DNA of 64,000 nucleotides, taken from Paramacrobiotus metropolitanus. Its lineage: Eukaryota > Tardigrada > Eutardigrada > Parachela > Macrobiotidae. The position numbers were made by a program, and so were the translations under genes. The number at the start of each line of letters is the position of its first letter. The first letter of the stretch is position 1. Of this stretch, positions 1-10,435 are shown in pieces. The stretch lies in the NCBI RefSeq assembly GCF_019649055.1, contig NW_026570394.1:1-64000 (forward strand), read 5' to 3'. The notes under the pieces were generated by a model. It made no database searches. It saw only the letters and a program-made list of their open reading frames with translations, and had not been told where the DNA came from.

Positions 1-867
1 ATCTCAATAACTACGTGGTGAAACTGCTCCAAAGTCTGCTTTTAAGGGTTATTCGATGCGCTGAGCACGAATTTCAAGTCGGTTTGCAAAAAAATTTCAC
101 CGAAAAAGTTATGGAAAACTTGACTTTTCACCGGCATTTTGGATCTCAATAACTACGTGGTGAAACTGCTCCAAAGTCTGCTTTTAAGGGTTATTCGATG
201 CGCTGAGCACGAATCTGAAATCAGTTTGCAAAAAAATTTCACCGAAAAAGTTACTGTCAGACGTGTCACATTTTCGCCATGTTGTCAGAACTCAATAACT
301 ACGTGGTGAAACTGCTCCAAGAATCTGCTTTTAAGGGTTATTCGATGCGCTGAGCACGAATTTCAAGTCGGTTTGCAAAAAAATTTCACCGAAAAAGTTA
401 TGGAAAACTTGACTTTTCACCGGCATTTTGGATCTCAATAACTACGTGGGTGAAACTGCTCCAAAGTCTGCTTTTAAGGGTTATTCGATGCGCTGAGCAC
501 GAATTTCAGAATCAGTTTACCAAAAAAATTTCACCGAAAAAGTTATGGAAAACTTGACTTTTCACCGGCATTTTTGGATCTCAATAACTACGTGGTGAAA
601 CTGCTCCAAAGTCTGCTTTTAAGGGTTATTCGATGCGCTGAGCACGAATCTGAAATCGGTTGCAAAAAAATTTCACCGAAAAAGTTACTGTCAGACGTGT
701 CACATTTTCGCCATGTTGTCAGAACTCAATAACTACGTGGTGAAACTGCTCCAAAGTCTGCTTTTAAGGGTTATTCGATGCGCTGAGCACGAATTTCAAG
801 TCGGTTTGCAAAAAAAATTTCACCGAAAAAGTTATGGAAAACTTGACTTTTCACCGGCATTTTGGAT

Positions 868-1009
868 CTCAATAACTACGTGGTGAAACTGCTCCAAAGT
901 CTGCTTTTAAGGGTTATTCGATGCGCTGAGCACGAATTTCAAGTCGGTTTGCAAAAAAATTTCACCGAAAAAGTTATGGAAAACTTGACTTTTCACCGGC
1001 ATTTTGGAT
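868..1009 (+). repeat. Representative type A monomer (142 bp)
   Basis: Measured from one CTCAATAAC to the next. The order is: invariant core; TTTCAAGTCGG; an A-run ending in TTTCACCGAAAAA; then the A cassette GTTATGGAAAACTTGACTTT followed by TCACCGGCATTTTGGAT. Type A copies in this window usually pair TTTCAAG or TTTTAAG with CACCGAAAAA. Common variants have GCATTTTC in place of GACTTTTC, or one extra A or T, giving 143-144 bp. Confidence 0.95.
916..937 (+). other. Conserved dyad (potential hairpin) in the monomer core, representative copy
   Basis: ATTCG and CGAAT form inverted arms around A-TGC-GCTGA-GCA. The inner TGC and GCA also pair, so an eight-pair stem with one bulged A and a five-base loop can be drawn. 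The element recurs in most monomers. A minority read GCACAGAT in place of GCACGAAT, which weakens the outer arm. Folding in vivo and any protein binding are inference. Confidence 0.6.
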
Positions 1010-1030
1010 CTCAATAACTACGTGGTGAAA
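991..1030 (+). other. Inverted repeat TTTCACC / GGTGAAA spanning the monomer junction, representative copy
   Basis: A perfect 7-bp inverted repeat with a 26-base spacer joins the A cassette to the next core. The right arm GGTGAAA is present in nearly every monomer. The left arm belongs to the A and A' cassettes; B cassettes read GTCACATTTT there, so the pairing is type-specific. Its functional meaning is unknown. Confidence 0.5.
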
Positions 1031-1156
1031 CTGCTCCAAAGTCTGCTTTTAAGGGTTATTCGATGCGCTGAGCACGAATCTGAAATCGGTTTGCAAAAAA
1101 ATTTCACCAGAAAAAGTTACTGTCAGACGTGTCACATTTTCGCCATGTTGTCAGAA
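1010..1156 (+). repeat. Representative type B monomer (147 bp)
   Basis: Same core as type A, then CTGAAATCGG, an A-run, CACCAGAAAAA and the B cassette GTTACTGTCAGACGTG followed by TCACATTTTCGCCATGTTGTCAGAA. The cassette is diverged from the A cassette but still alignable (both keep a TTTTC-x-CC-GCAT-like stretch). CTGAAAT, CCAGAAAAA and the B cassette usually travel together. The 147-bp length is 49 codons, so neighbouring B units keep the same plus-strand frame. Confidence 0.95.
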
Positions 1157-3954
1157 CTCAATAACTACGTGGTGAAACTGCTCCAAAGTCTGCTTTTAAG
1201 GGTTATTCGATGCGCTGAGCACGAATTTTAAGAATCGGTTTGCAAAAAAATTTCACCGAAAAAGTTATGGAAAACTTGACTTTTCACCGGCATTTTGGAT
1301 CTCAATAACTACGTGGTGAAACTGCTCCAAGAGTCTGCTTTTAAAGTTATTCGATGCGCTGAGCACGAATTTCAAGTCAGTTTGCAAAAAATTTCACCGA
1401 AAAAGTTATGGAAAACTTGACTTTTCACCGGCATTTTGGATCTCAATAACTACGTGGTGAAACTGCTCCAAAGTCTGCTTTAAGGGTTATTCGATGCGCT
1501 GAGCACGAATCTGAGATCGGTTTGCAAAAAAATTTCACCAGAAAAAGTTACTGTCAGACGTGTCACATTTTCGCCATGTTGTCAGAACTCAATAACTACG
1601 TGGTGAAACTGCTCCAAAGTCTGCTTTTAAGGGTTATTCGATGCGCTGAGCACGAATTTCAAGTCAGTTTGCAAAAAAATTTCACCGAAAAAGTTATGGA
1701 AAACTTGACTTTCACCGGCATTTTGGATCTCAATAACTACGTGGTGAAACTGCTCCAAAGTCTGCTTTTAAGGGTTATTCGATGCGCTGAGCACGAATTT
1801 CAAGTCAGTTTGCAAAAAAATTTCACCGAAAAAGTTATGGAAAACTTGCATTTTCACCGGCATTTTGGATCTCAATAACTACGTGGTGAAACTGCTCCAA
1901 AGTCTGCTTTTAAGGGTTATTCGATGCGCTGAGCACGAATCTGAGATCGGTTTGCAAAAAAATTTCACCGAAAAAGTTACTGTCAGACGTGTCACATTTT
2001 CGCCATGTTGTCAGAACTCAATAACTACGTGGTGAAACTGCTCCAAAGTCTGCTTTTAAGGGTTATTCGATGCGCTGAGCACAGATTTTAAATCGGTTTG
2101 CAAAAAATTTCACCAGAAAAAGTTATGGAAAACTTGACTTTCTGCGGCATTTTGGATCTCAATAACTACGTGGTGAAACTGCTCCAAAGTCTGCTTTTAA
2201 GGGTTATTCGATGCGCTGAGCACGAATTTCAAGTCGGTTTGCAAAAAATTTCACCGAAAAAGTTATGGAAAACTTGACTTTTCTCCGGCATTTTTTGGAT
2301 CTCAATAACATTGAGTGAAACTGCTCCAAAGATCTGCTTTAAAGGGTTATTCGATGCGCTGAGCACAGATCTGAAATCAGTTTGCAAAAAATTTCATGAA
2401 AAAGTTACTGTCAGACGTGTCACATTTTCGCCATGTTGTGAGAACTCAATAACTACGTGGTGAAACTGCTCCAAAGTCTGCTTTTAAGGGTTATTCGATG
2501 CGCTGAGCACGAATTTTAAGTCAGTTTGCAAAAAAAATTTCACCGAAAAAAGTTATGGAAAACTTGACTTTTCACCGGCATTTTGGATCTCAATAACTAC
2601 GTGGTGAAACTGCTCCAAAGTCTGCTTTTAAAGTTATTCGATGCGCTGAGCACGAATTTCAAGTCGGTTTGCAAAAAATTTCACCGAAAAAAGTTATGGA
2701 AAACTTGACTTTTCACCGGCATTTTTGGATCTCAATAACTACGTGGTGAAACTGCTCCAAAGTCTGCTTTAAGGGGTTATTCGATGCGCTGAGCACGAAT
2801 CTGAAATCGGTTTGCAAAAAATTTCACCAGAAAAAGTTACTGTCAGACGTGTCACATTTTCGCCATGTTGTCAGAACTCAATAACTACGTGGTGAAACTG
2901 CTCCAAAGTCTGCTTTTAAGGGTTATTCGATGCGCTGAGCACGAATTTTAAGTCGGTTTGCAAAAAATTTCACCGAAAAAGTTATGGAAAACTTGACTTT
3001 CACCGGCATTTTGGATCTCAATAACTACGTGGTGAAACTGCTCCAAAGTCTGCTTTTAAGGGTTATTCGATGCGCTGAGCACGAATTTCAAGTCGGTTTG
3101 CAAAAAAAATTTCACCGAAAAAGTTATGGAAAACTTGACTTTTCACCGGCATTTTGGATCTCAATAACTACGTGGTGAAACTGCTCCAAAGTCTGCTTTT
3201 AAGGGTTATTCGATGCGCTGAGCACGAATCTGAAATCGGTTGCAAAAAAATTTCACCAGAAAAAGTTACTGTCAGACTTGTCACATTTTCGCCATGGTTG
3301 TCAGAACTCAATAACTACGTGGTGAAACTGCTCCAAAGTCTGCTTTTAAGGGTTATTCGATGCGCTGAGCACGAATTTTAAGTCGGTTTGCAAAAAAATT
3401 TCACCGAAAAAGTTATGGAAAACTTGACATTTTCACCGGCATTTTGGATCTCAATAACTACGTGGTGAAACTGCTCCAAAGTCTGCTTTTAAAGGGTTAT
3501 TCGATGCGCTGAGCACGAATTTCAAGTCGGTTTGCAAAAAAATTTCACCGAAAAAGTTATGGAAAACTTGACTTTTCACCGGCATTTTGGATCTCAATAA
3601 CTACGTGGTGAAACTGCTCCAAAGTCTGCTTTTAAGGGTTATTCGATGCGCTGAGCACGAATCTGAAATCGGTTTGCAAAAAAATTTCACCAGAAAAAGT
3701 TACTGTCAGACGTGTCACATTTTCGCCATGTTGTCAGAACTCAATAACTACGTGGTGAAACTGCTCCAAAGTCTGCTTTTAAGGGTTATTCGATGCGCTG
3801 AGCACGAATTTCAAGTCGGTTTGCAAAAAAATTTCACCGAAAAAAGTTATGGAAAACTTGCATTTTCACCGGCATTTTGGATCTCAATAACTACGTGGTG
3901 AAACTGCTCCAAAGTCTGCTTTTAAGGGTTATTCGATGCGCTGAGCACGAATCT

Positions 3955-6900
3955 GAAATTGGTTGCAAAAAAATTTCACCAGAAAAAGTTACTGTCAGAC
4001 GTGTCACATTTTCGCCATGTTGTCAGAACTCAATAACTACGTGGTGAAACTGCTCCAAAGTCTGCTTTTAAGGGTTATTCGATGCGCTGAGCACGAATTT
4101 TAAGTCGGTTTGCAAAAAATTTCACCAGAAAAAGTTATGGAAAACTTGTATTTTCACCGGCATTTTGGATCTCAATAACTACGTGGTGAAACTGCTCCAA
4201 AGTCTGCTTTTAAGGGTTATTCGATGCGCTGAGCACAGATCTGAAATCGGTTTGCAAAAAAATTTCACCGAAAAAGTTACTGTCAAACGTTGCATTTTTC
4301 GCCATGTTGTGAGAACTCAATAACTACGTGGTGAAACTGCTCAAAGTCTGCTTTTAAAGTTATTCGATGCGCTGAGCACGAATTTCAAGTCGGTTTGCAA
4401 AAAATTTCACCGAAAAAGTTATGGAAAACTTGACTTTTCACCGGCATTTGGATCTCAATAACTACGTGGTGAAACTGCTCCAAAGTCTGCTTTTAAGGGT
4501 TATTCGATGCGCTGAGCACGAATTTCAAGTCGGTTTGCAAAAAAATTTCACCGAAAAAGTTATGGAAAACTTACATTTTCACCGGCATTTTGGATCTCAA
4601 TAACTACGTGGTGAAACTGCTCCAAAGTCTGCTTTTAAGAGGTTATTCGATGCGCTGAGCACGAATCTGAAATTGGTTGCAAAAAATTTCACCAGAAAAG
4701 TTACTGTCAGACGTGTCACATTTTCGCCATGGTGTCAGAACTCAATAACTACGTGGTGAAACTGCTCCAAAGTCTGCTTTTAAGGGTTATTCGATGCGCT
4801 GAGCACAGATTTTAAGTCGGTTTGCAAAAAAAATTTCACCGAAAAAGTTATGGAAAACTTGCATTTTCACCGGCATTTTGGATCTCAATAACTACGTGGT
4901 GAAACTGCTCCAAAGTCTGCTTTTAAGGGTTATTCGATGCGCTGAGCACGAATTTCAAATCAGTTTGCAAAAAAATTTCACCAGAAAAAGTTATGGAAAA
5001 CTTGACTTTTCACCGGCATTTTTGGATCTCAATAACTACGTGGTGAAACTGCTCCAAAAGTCTGCTTTTAAGGGTTATTCGATGCGCTGAGCACGAATCT
5101 GAAATCGGTTTGCAAAAAAAATTTCACCGAAAAAGTTATGGAAAACTTGACTTTTCACCGGCATTTTGGATCTCAATAACTACGTGGTGAAACTGCTCCA
5201 AAGTCTGCTTTTAAGGGGTTATTCGATGCGCTGAGCACGAATCTGAAATCGGTTTGCAAAAAAATTTCACCAGAAAAAGTTACTGTCAGACGTGTCACAT
5301 TTTCGCCATGTTGGATCTCAATAACTACGTGGTGAAACTGCTCCAAAGTCTGCTTTTAAGGGTTATTCGATGCGCTGAGCACGAATTTTAAGTCGGTTTG
5401 CAAAAAAATTTCACCAGAAAAAGTTATGGAAAACTTGACTTTTCACCGGCATTTTGGATCTCAATAACTACGTGGTGAAACTGCTCCAAAGTCTGCTTTT
5501 AAAGTTATTCGATGCGCTGAGCACGAATTTCAAGAATCGGTTTGCAAAAAATTTCACCGAAAAAGTTATGGAAAACTTGACTTTTCACCGGCATTTTGGA
5601 TCTCAATAACTACGTGGTGAAACTGCTCCAAAAGTCTGCTTTAAGGGTTATTCGATGCGCTGAGCACGAATCTGAAATCGGTTTGCAAAAAAATTTCACC
5701 AGAAAAAGTTACTGTCAGACGTGTCACATTTTCGCCATGTTGTGAACTCAATAACTACGTGGTGAAACTGCTCCAAAGTCTGCTTTTAAGGGTTATTCGA
5801 TGCGCTGAGCACGAATTTTAAGAATCGGTTTGCAAAAAAATTTCACCGAAAAAGTTATGGAAAACTTGACTTTTCACCGGCATTTTGGATCTCAATAACT
5901 ACGTGGTGAAACTGCTCCAAAGTCTGCTTTTAAGGGTTATTCGATGCGCTGAGCACGAATTTCAAGTCGGTTTGCAAAAAAATTTCACCGAAAAAGTTAT
6001 GGAAAACTTGCATTTTCACCGGCATTTTGGATCTCAATAACTACGTGGTGAAACTGCTCCAAAGTCTGCTTTTAAGGGTTATTCGATGCGCTGAGCACAG
6101 ATCTGAAATTGGTTGCAAAAAAATTTCACCAGAAAAAGTTACTGTCAGACGTGTCACATTTTCGCCATGGTTGTCAGAACTCAATAACTACGTGGTGAAA
6201 CTGCTCCAAAGTCTGCTTTTAAGGGTTATTCGATGCGCTGAGCACGAATTTTAAGTCGGTTTGCAAAAAAATTTCACCGAAAAAGTTATGGAAAACTTGC
6301 ATTTTCACCGGCATTTTTGGATCTCAATAACTACGTGGTGAAACTGCTCCAAAGTCTGCTTTTAAAGTTATTCGATGCGCTGAGCACAGAATTTCAAGTC
6401 GGTTTGCAAAAAAATTTCACCGAAAAAAGTTATGGAAAACTTGACTTTTCACCGGCATTTTGGATCTCAATAACTACGTGGTGAAACTGCTCAAAGTCTG
6501 CTTTTAAGGGTTATTCGATGCGCTGAGCACAGATCTGAAATCGGTTTGCAAAAAAATTTCACCAGAAAAAGTTACTGTCAGACGTGTCACATTTTCGCCA
6601 TGTTGTGAGAACTCAATAACTACGTGGTGAAACTGCTCCAAAGTCTGCTTTTAAGGGTTATTCGATGCGCTGAGCACGAATTTCAAGTCGGTTTGCAAAA
6701 AAATTTCACCGAAAAAAGTTATGGAAAACTTGCATTTTTCACCGGCATTTTGGATCTCAATAACTACGTGGTGAAACAGCTCCAAAGTCTGCTTTTAAGG
6801 GTTATTCGATGCGCTGAGCACGAATCTGAAATTGGTTGCAAAAAAATTTCACCAGAAAAAGTTACTGTCAGACGTGTCACATTTTGCCATGGTGTCAGAA

Positions 6901-9900
6901 CTCAATAACTACGTGGTGAAACTGCTCCAAAGTCTGCTTTTAAGGGGTATTCGATGCGCTGAGCACGAATTTTAAGTCGGTTTGCAAAAAATTTCACCGA
7001 AAAAGTTATGGAAAACTTGCATTTTCACCGGCATTTTTGGATCTCAATAACTACGTGGTGAAACTGCTAAAAAGTCTGCTTTAAATGGTTATTCGATGCG
7101 CTGAGCACGAATCTGAAATCGGTTTGCAAAAAAAATTTCACCAGAAAAAGTTACTGTCAGACGTGTCACATTTTCGCCATGTTGTGAGAACTCAATAACT
7201 ACGTGGTGAAACTGCTCCAAAGTCTGCTTTTAAGGGTTATTCGATGCGCTGAGCACGAATTTTAAGTCGGTTTGCAAAAAAATTTCACCGAAAAAGTTAT
7301 GGAAAACTTGACTTTTCACCGGCATTTTGGATCTCCAATAACTACGTGGTGAAACTGCTCCAAAGTCTGCTTTTAAGGGTTATTCGATGCGCTGAGCACG
7401 AATTTCAAGTCGGTTTGCAAAAAAATTTCACCGAAAAAGTTATGGAAAACTTGCATTTTCACCGGCATTTTGGATCTCAATAACTACGTGGTGAAACTGC
7501 TCCAAAGTCTGCTTTTAAGAGTTATTCGATGCGCTGAGCACGAATCTGAAATTGGTTGCAAAAAAATTTCACCAGAAAAAGTTACTGTCAGACGTGTCAC
7601 ATTTTCGCCATGGTGTCAGAACTCAATAACTACGTGGTGAAACTGCTCCAAAGTCTGCTTTTAAGGGTTATTCGATGCGCTGAGCACGAATTTTAAGAAT
7701 CGGTTTGCAAAAAAATTTCACCGAAAAAGTTATGGAAAACTTGCATTTTCACCGGCATTTTGGATCTCAATAACTACGTGGTGAAACTGCTCCAAAGTCT
7801 GCTTTTAAAAGTTATTCGATGCGCTGAGCACGAATTTCAAGTCGGTTGCAAAAAAATTTCACCGAAAAAGTTATGGAAAACTTGACTTTTCACCGGCATT
7901 TTGGATCTCAATAACTACGTGGTGAAACTGCTCCAAAGTCTGCTTTTAAAGGGTTATTCGATGCGCTGAGCACGAATCTGAAATCGGTTTGCAAAAAAAT
8001 TTCACCAGAAAAAGTTACTGTCAGACGTGTCACATTTTCGCCATGTTGTGAGAACTCAATAACTACGTGGTGAAACTGCTCCAAAGTCTGCTTTTAAGGG
8101 TTATTCGATGCGCTGAGCACAGATTTTAAGTCGGTTTGCAAAAAAATTTCAACGAAAAAAGTTATGGAAAACTTGCATTTTCGCCGGCATTTTTGGATCT
8201 CAATAACTACGTGGTGAAACAGCTCCAAAGTCTGCTTTTAAGAGTTATTCAATGCGCTGAGCACGAATCTGAAATTGGTTCGCAAAAAAAATTTCACCAG
8301 AAAAAGTTACTGTCAGACGTGTCACATTTTGCCATGGTGTCAGAACTCAATAACTACGTGGTGAAACTGCTCCAAAGTCTGCTTTTAAGGGTTATTCGAT
8401 GCGCTGAGCACGAATTTTAAGTCGGTTTGCAAAAAAATTTCACCGAAAAAGTTATGGAAAACTTGCATTTTCACCGGCATTTTGGATCTCAATAACTACG
8501 TGGTGAAACTGCTCCAAAGTCTGCTTTTAAAAGTTATTCGATGCGCTGAGCACGAATTTCAAGTCGGTTGCAAAAAAATTTCACCGAAAAAAGTTATGGA
8601 AAACTTGACTTTTCACCGGCATTTTGGATCTCAATAACTACGTGGTGAAACTGCTCCAAAAGTCTGCTTTTAAGGGTTATTCGATGCGCTGAGCACGAAT
8701 CTGAAATCGGTTTGCAAAAAAATTTCACCGAAAAAGTTACTGTCAGACGTGTCACATTTTCGCCATGTTGTGAGAACTCAATAACTACGTGGTGAAACTG
8801 CTCCAAAGTCTGCTTTTAAGGGTTATTCGATGCGCTGAGCACGAATCTGAAGTCGGTTTGCAAAAAAATTTCACCAGAAAAAGTTACTGTCAGACGTGTC
8901 ACATTTTCGCCATGTTGTGAGAACTCAATAACTACGTGGTGAAACTGCTCCAAAGTCTGCTTTTAAGGGTTATTCGATGCGCTGAGCACGAATTTTAAAT
9001 CAGTTTTGCAAAAAAATTTCACCGAAAAAGTTATGGAAAACTTGACTTTTCACCGGCATTTTGGATCTCAATAACTACGTGGTGAAACTGCTCCAAAGTC
9101 TGCTTTTAAGGGTTATTCGATGCGCTGAGCACGAATCTGAAATCAGTTTGCAAAAAAATTTCACCAGAAAAAGTTACTGTCAGACGTGTCACATTTTCGC
9201 CATGTTGAGAACTCAATAACTACGTGGTGAAACTGCTCCAAAGTCTGCTTTTAAGGGTTATTCGATGCGCTGAGCACGAATTTCAAGTCGGTTTGCAAAA
9301 AAATTTCACCGAAAAAGTTATGGAAAACTTGCATTTTCACCGGCATTTTGGATCTCAATAACTACGTGGTGAAACTGCTCCAAAGTCTGCTTTAAGGGTT
9401 ATTCGATGCGCTGAGCACGAATCTGAAATCGGTTTGCAAAAAATTTCACCAGAAAAAGTTACTGTCAGACGTGTCACATTTTCGCCATGTTGTGAGAACT
9501 CAATAACTACGTGGTGAAACTGCTCCAAAGTCTGCTTTTAAGGGTTATTCGATGCGCTGAGCACGAATTTTAAGTCGGTTTGCAAAAAAATTTCACCGAA
9601 AAAAGTTATGGAAAACTTGACTTTTCACCGGCATTTTTGGATCTCAATAACTACGTGGTGAAACTGCTCCAAAGTCTGCTTTTAAGGGTTATTCGATGCG
9701 CTGAGCACGAATCTGAAGTGGTTGCAAAAAAATTTCACCAGAAAAAGTTACTGTCAGACGTGTCACATTTTCGCCATGTTGTCAGAACTCAATAACTACG
9801 TGGTGAAACTGCTCCAAAGTCTGCTTTTAAGGGTTATTCGATGCGCTGAGCACGAATTTTAAGTCGGTTTGCAAAAAAAATTTCACCGAAAAAGTTATGG

Positions 9901-10435
9901 AAAACTTGCATTTTCACCGGCATTTTGGATCTCAATAACTACGTGGTGAAACTGCTCCAAAGTCTGCTTTTAAAGGGTTATTCGATGCGCTGAGCACGAA
10001 TTTCAAGTCGGTTTGCAAAAAAATTTCACCGAAAAAGTTATGGAAAACTTGACTTTTCACCGGCATTTTGGATCTCAATAACTACGTGGTGAAACTGCTC
10101 CAAAGTCTGCTTTAAAGGGTTATTCGATGCGCTGAGCACGAATCTGAAATCGGTTTGCAAAAAAATTTCACCAGAAAAAGTTACTGTCAGACGTGTCACA
10201 TTTTCGCCATGTTGTGAGAACTCAATAACTACGTGGTGAAACTGCTCCAAAGTCTGCTTTTAAGGGTTATTCGATGCGCTGAGCACGAATTTTAAGTCGG
10301 TTTGCAAAAAAATTTCACCGAAAAAGTTATGGAAAACTTGACTTTTCACCGGCATTTTGGATCTCAATAACTACGTGGTGAAACAGCTCCAAAGTCTGCT
10401 TTTAAGAGTTATTCGATGCGCTGAGCACGAATCTG
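3955..10435 (+). repeat. Pentameric higher-order repeat, 720 bp
   Basis: A distinctive B subtype, marked by GAAATTGGTTGC or close variants (GGTTCGC, GAAGTGGTTGC, GAAGTCGGTTGC) and often by CCATGGTGTCAG, occurs at 3955, 4669, 6105, 6828, 7548, 8271, 9715 and 10435. The total span of 6480 is nine times 720, and the gaps are one or two periods (714, 1436, 723, 720, 723, 1444, 720). Five monomers lie between single-period markers, usually three A and two B, though the exact order varies. Associated variants are GCATTTTCACC, a shortened CTTTTAAAGTTATTCG and GAAACAGCTCC. Confidence 0.82.

Larger units (their letters stand above)
1..3740 (+). repeat. Trimeric higher-order repeat A-A-B, ~431 bp
   Basis: Cores that follow a B cassette start at 291, 725, 1157, 1588, 2017, 2445, 2877, 3307 and 3740. 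The spacings are 434, 432, 431, 429, 428, 432, 430 and 433, with exactly two A cassettes between each pair. Eight consecutive periods of three monomers make this a real higher-order unit. The left limit is the window edge. After 3740 the order changes to A-B and then to the five-monomer pattern. Confidence 0.9.

Noticed and set aside
900-940. CENP-B box or RNA polymerase III B box near GGTTATTCGATGCG
   Set aside because: TTCGATGCG lacks the A and CGGG positions of the CENP-B box, and GGTTATTCGATGC has extra bases relative to GGTTCGANNCC.
916-960. Hammerhead ribozyme core (CTGA...GAAA) in the monomer
   Set aside because: The core reads CTGAGCA, not CTGANGA, and TTTCAAG units lack the GAAA box, so the required conserved bases are not met.
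8594-8806. Minus-strand open frames with MEQFHHVVIE-type peptides
   Set aside because: These are reverse-strand readings of the same satellite core, recurring by repetition and ended by ordinary length variants.
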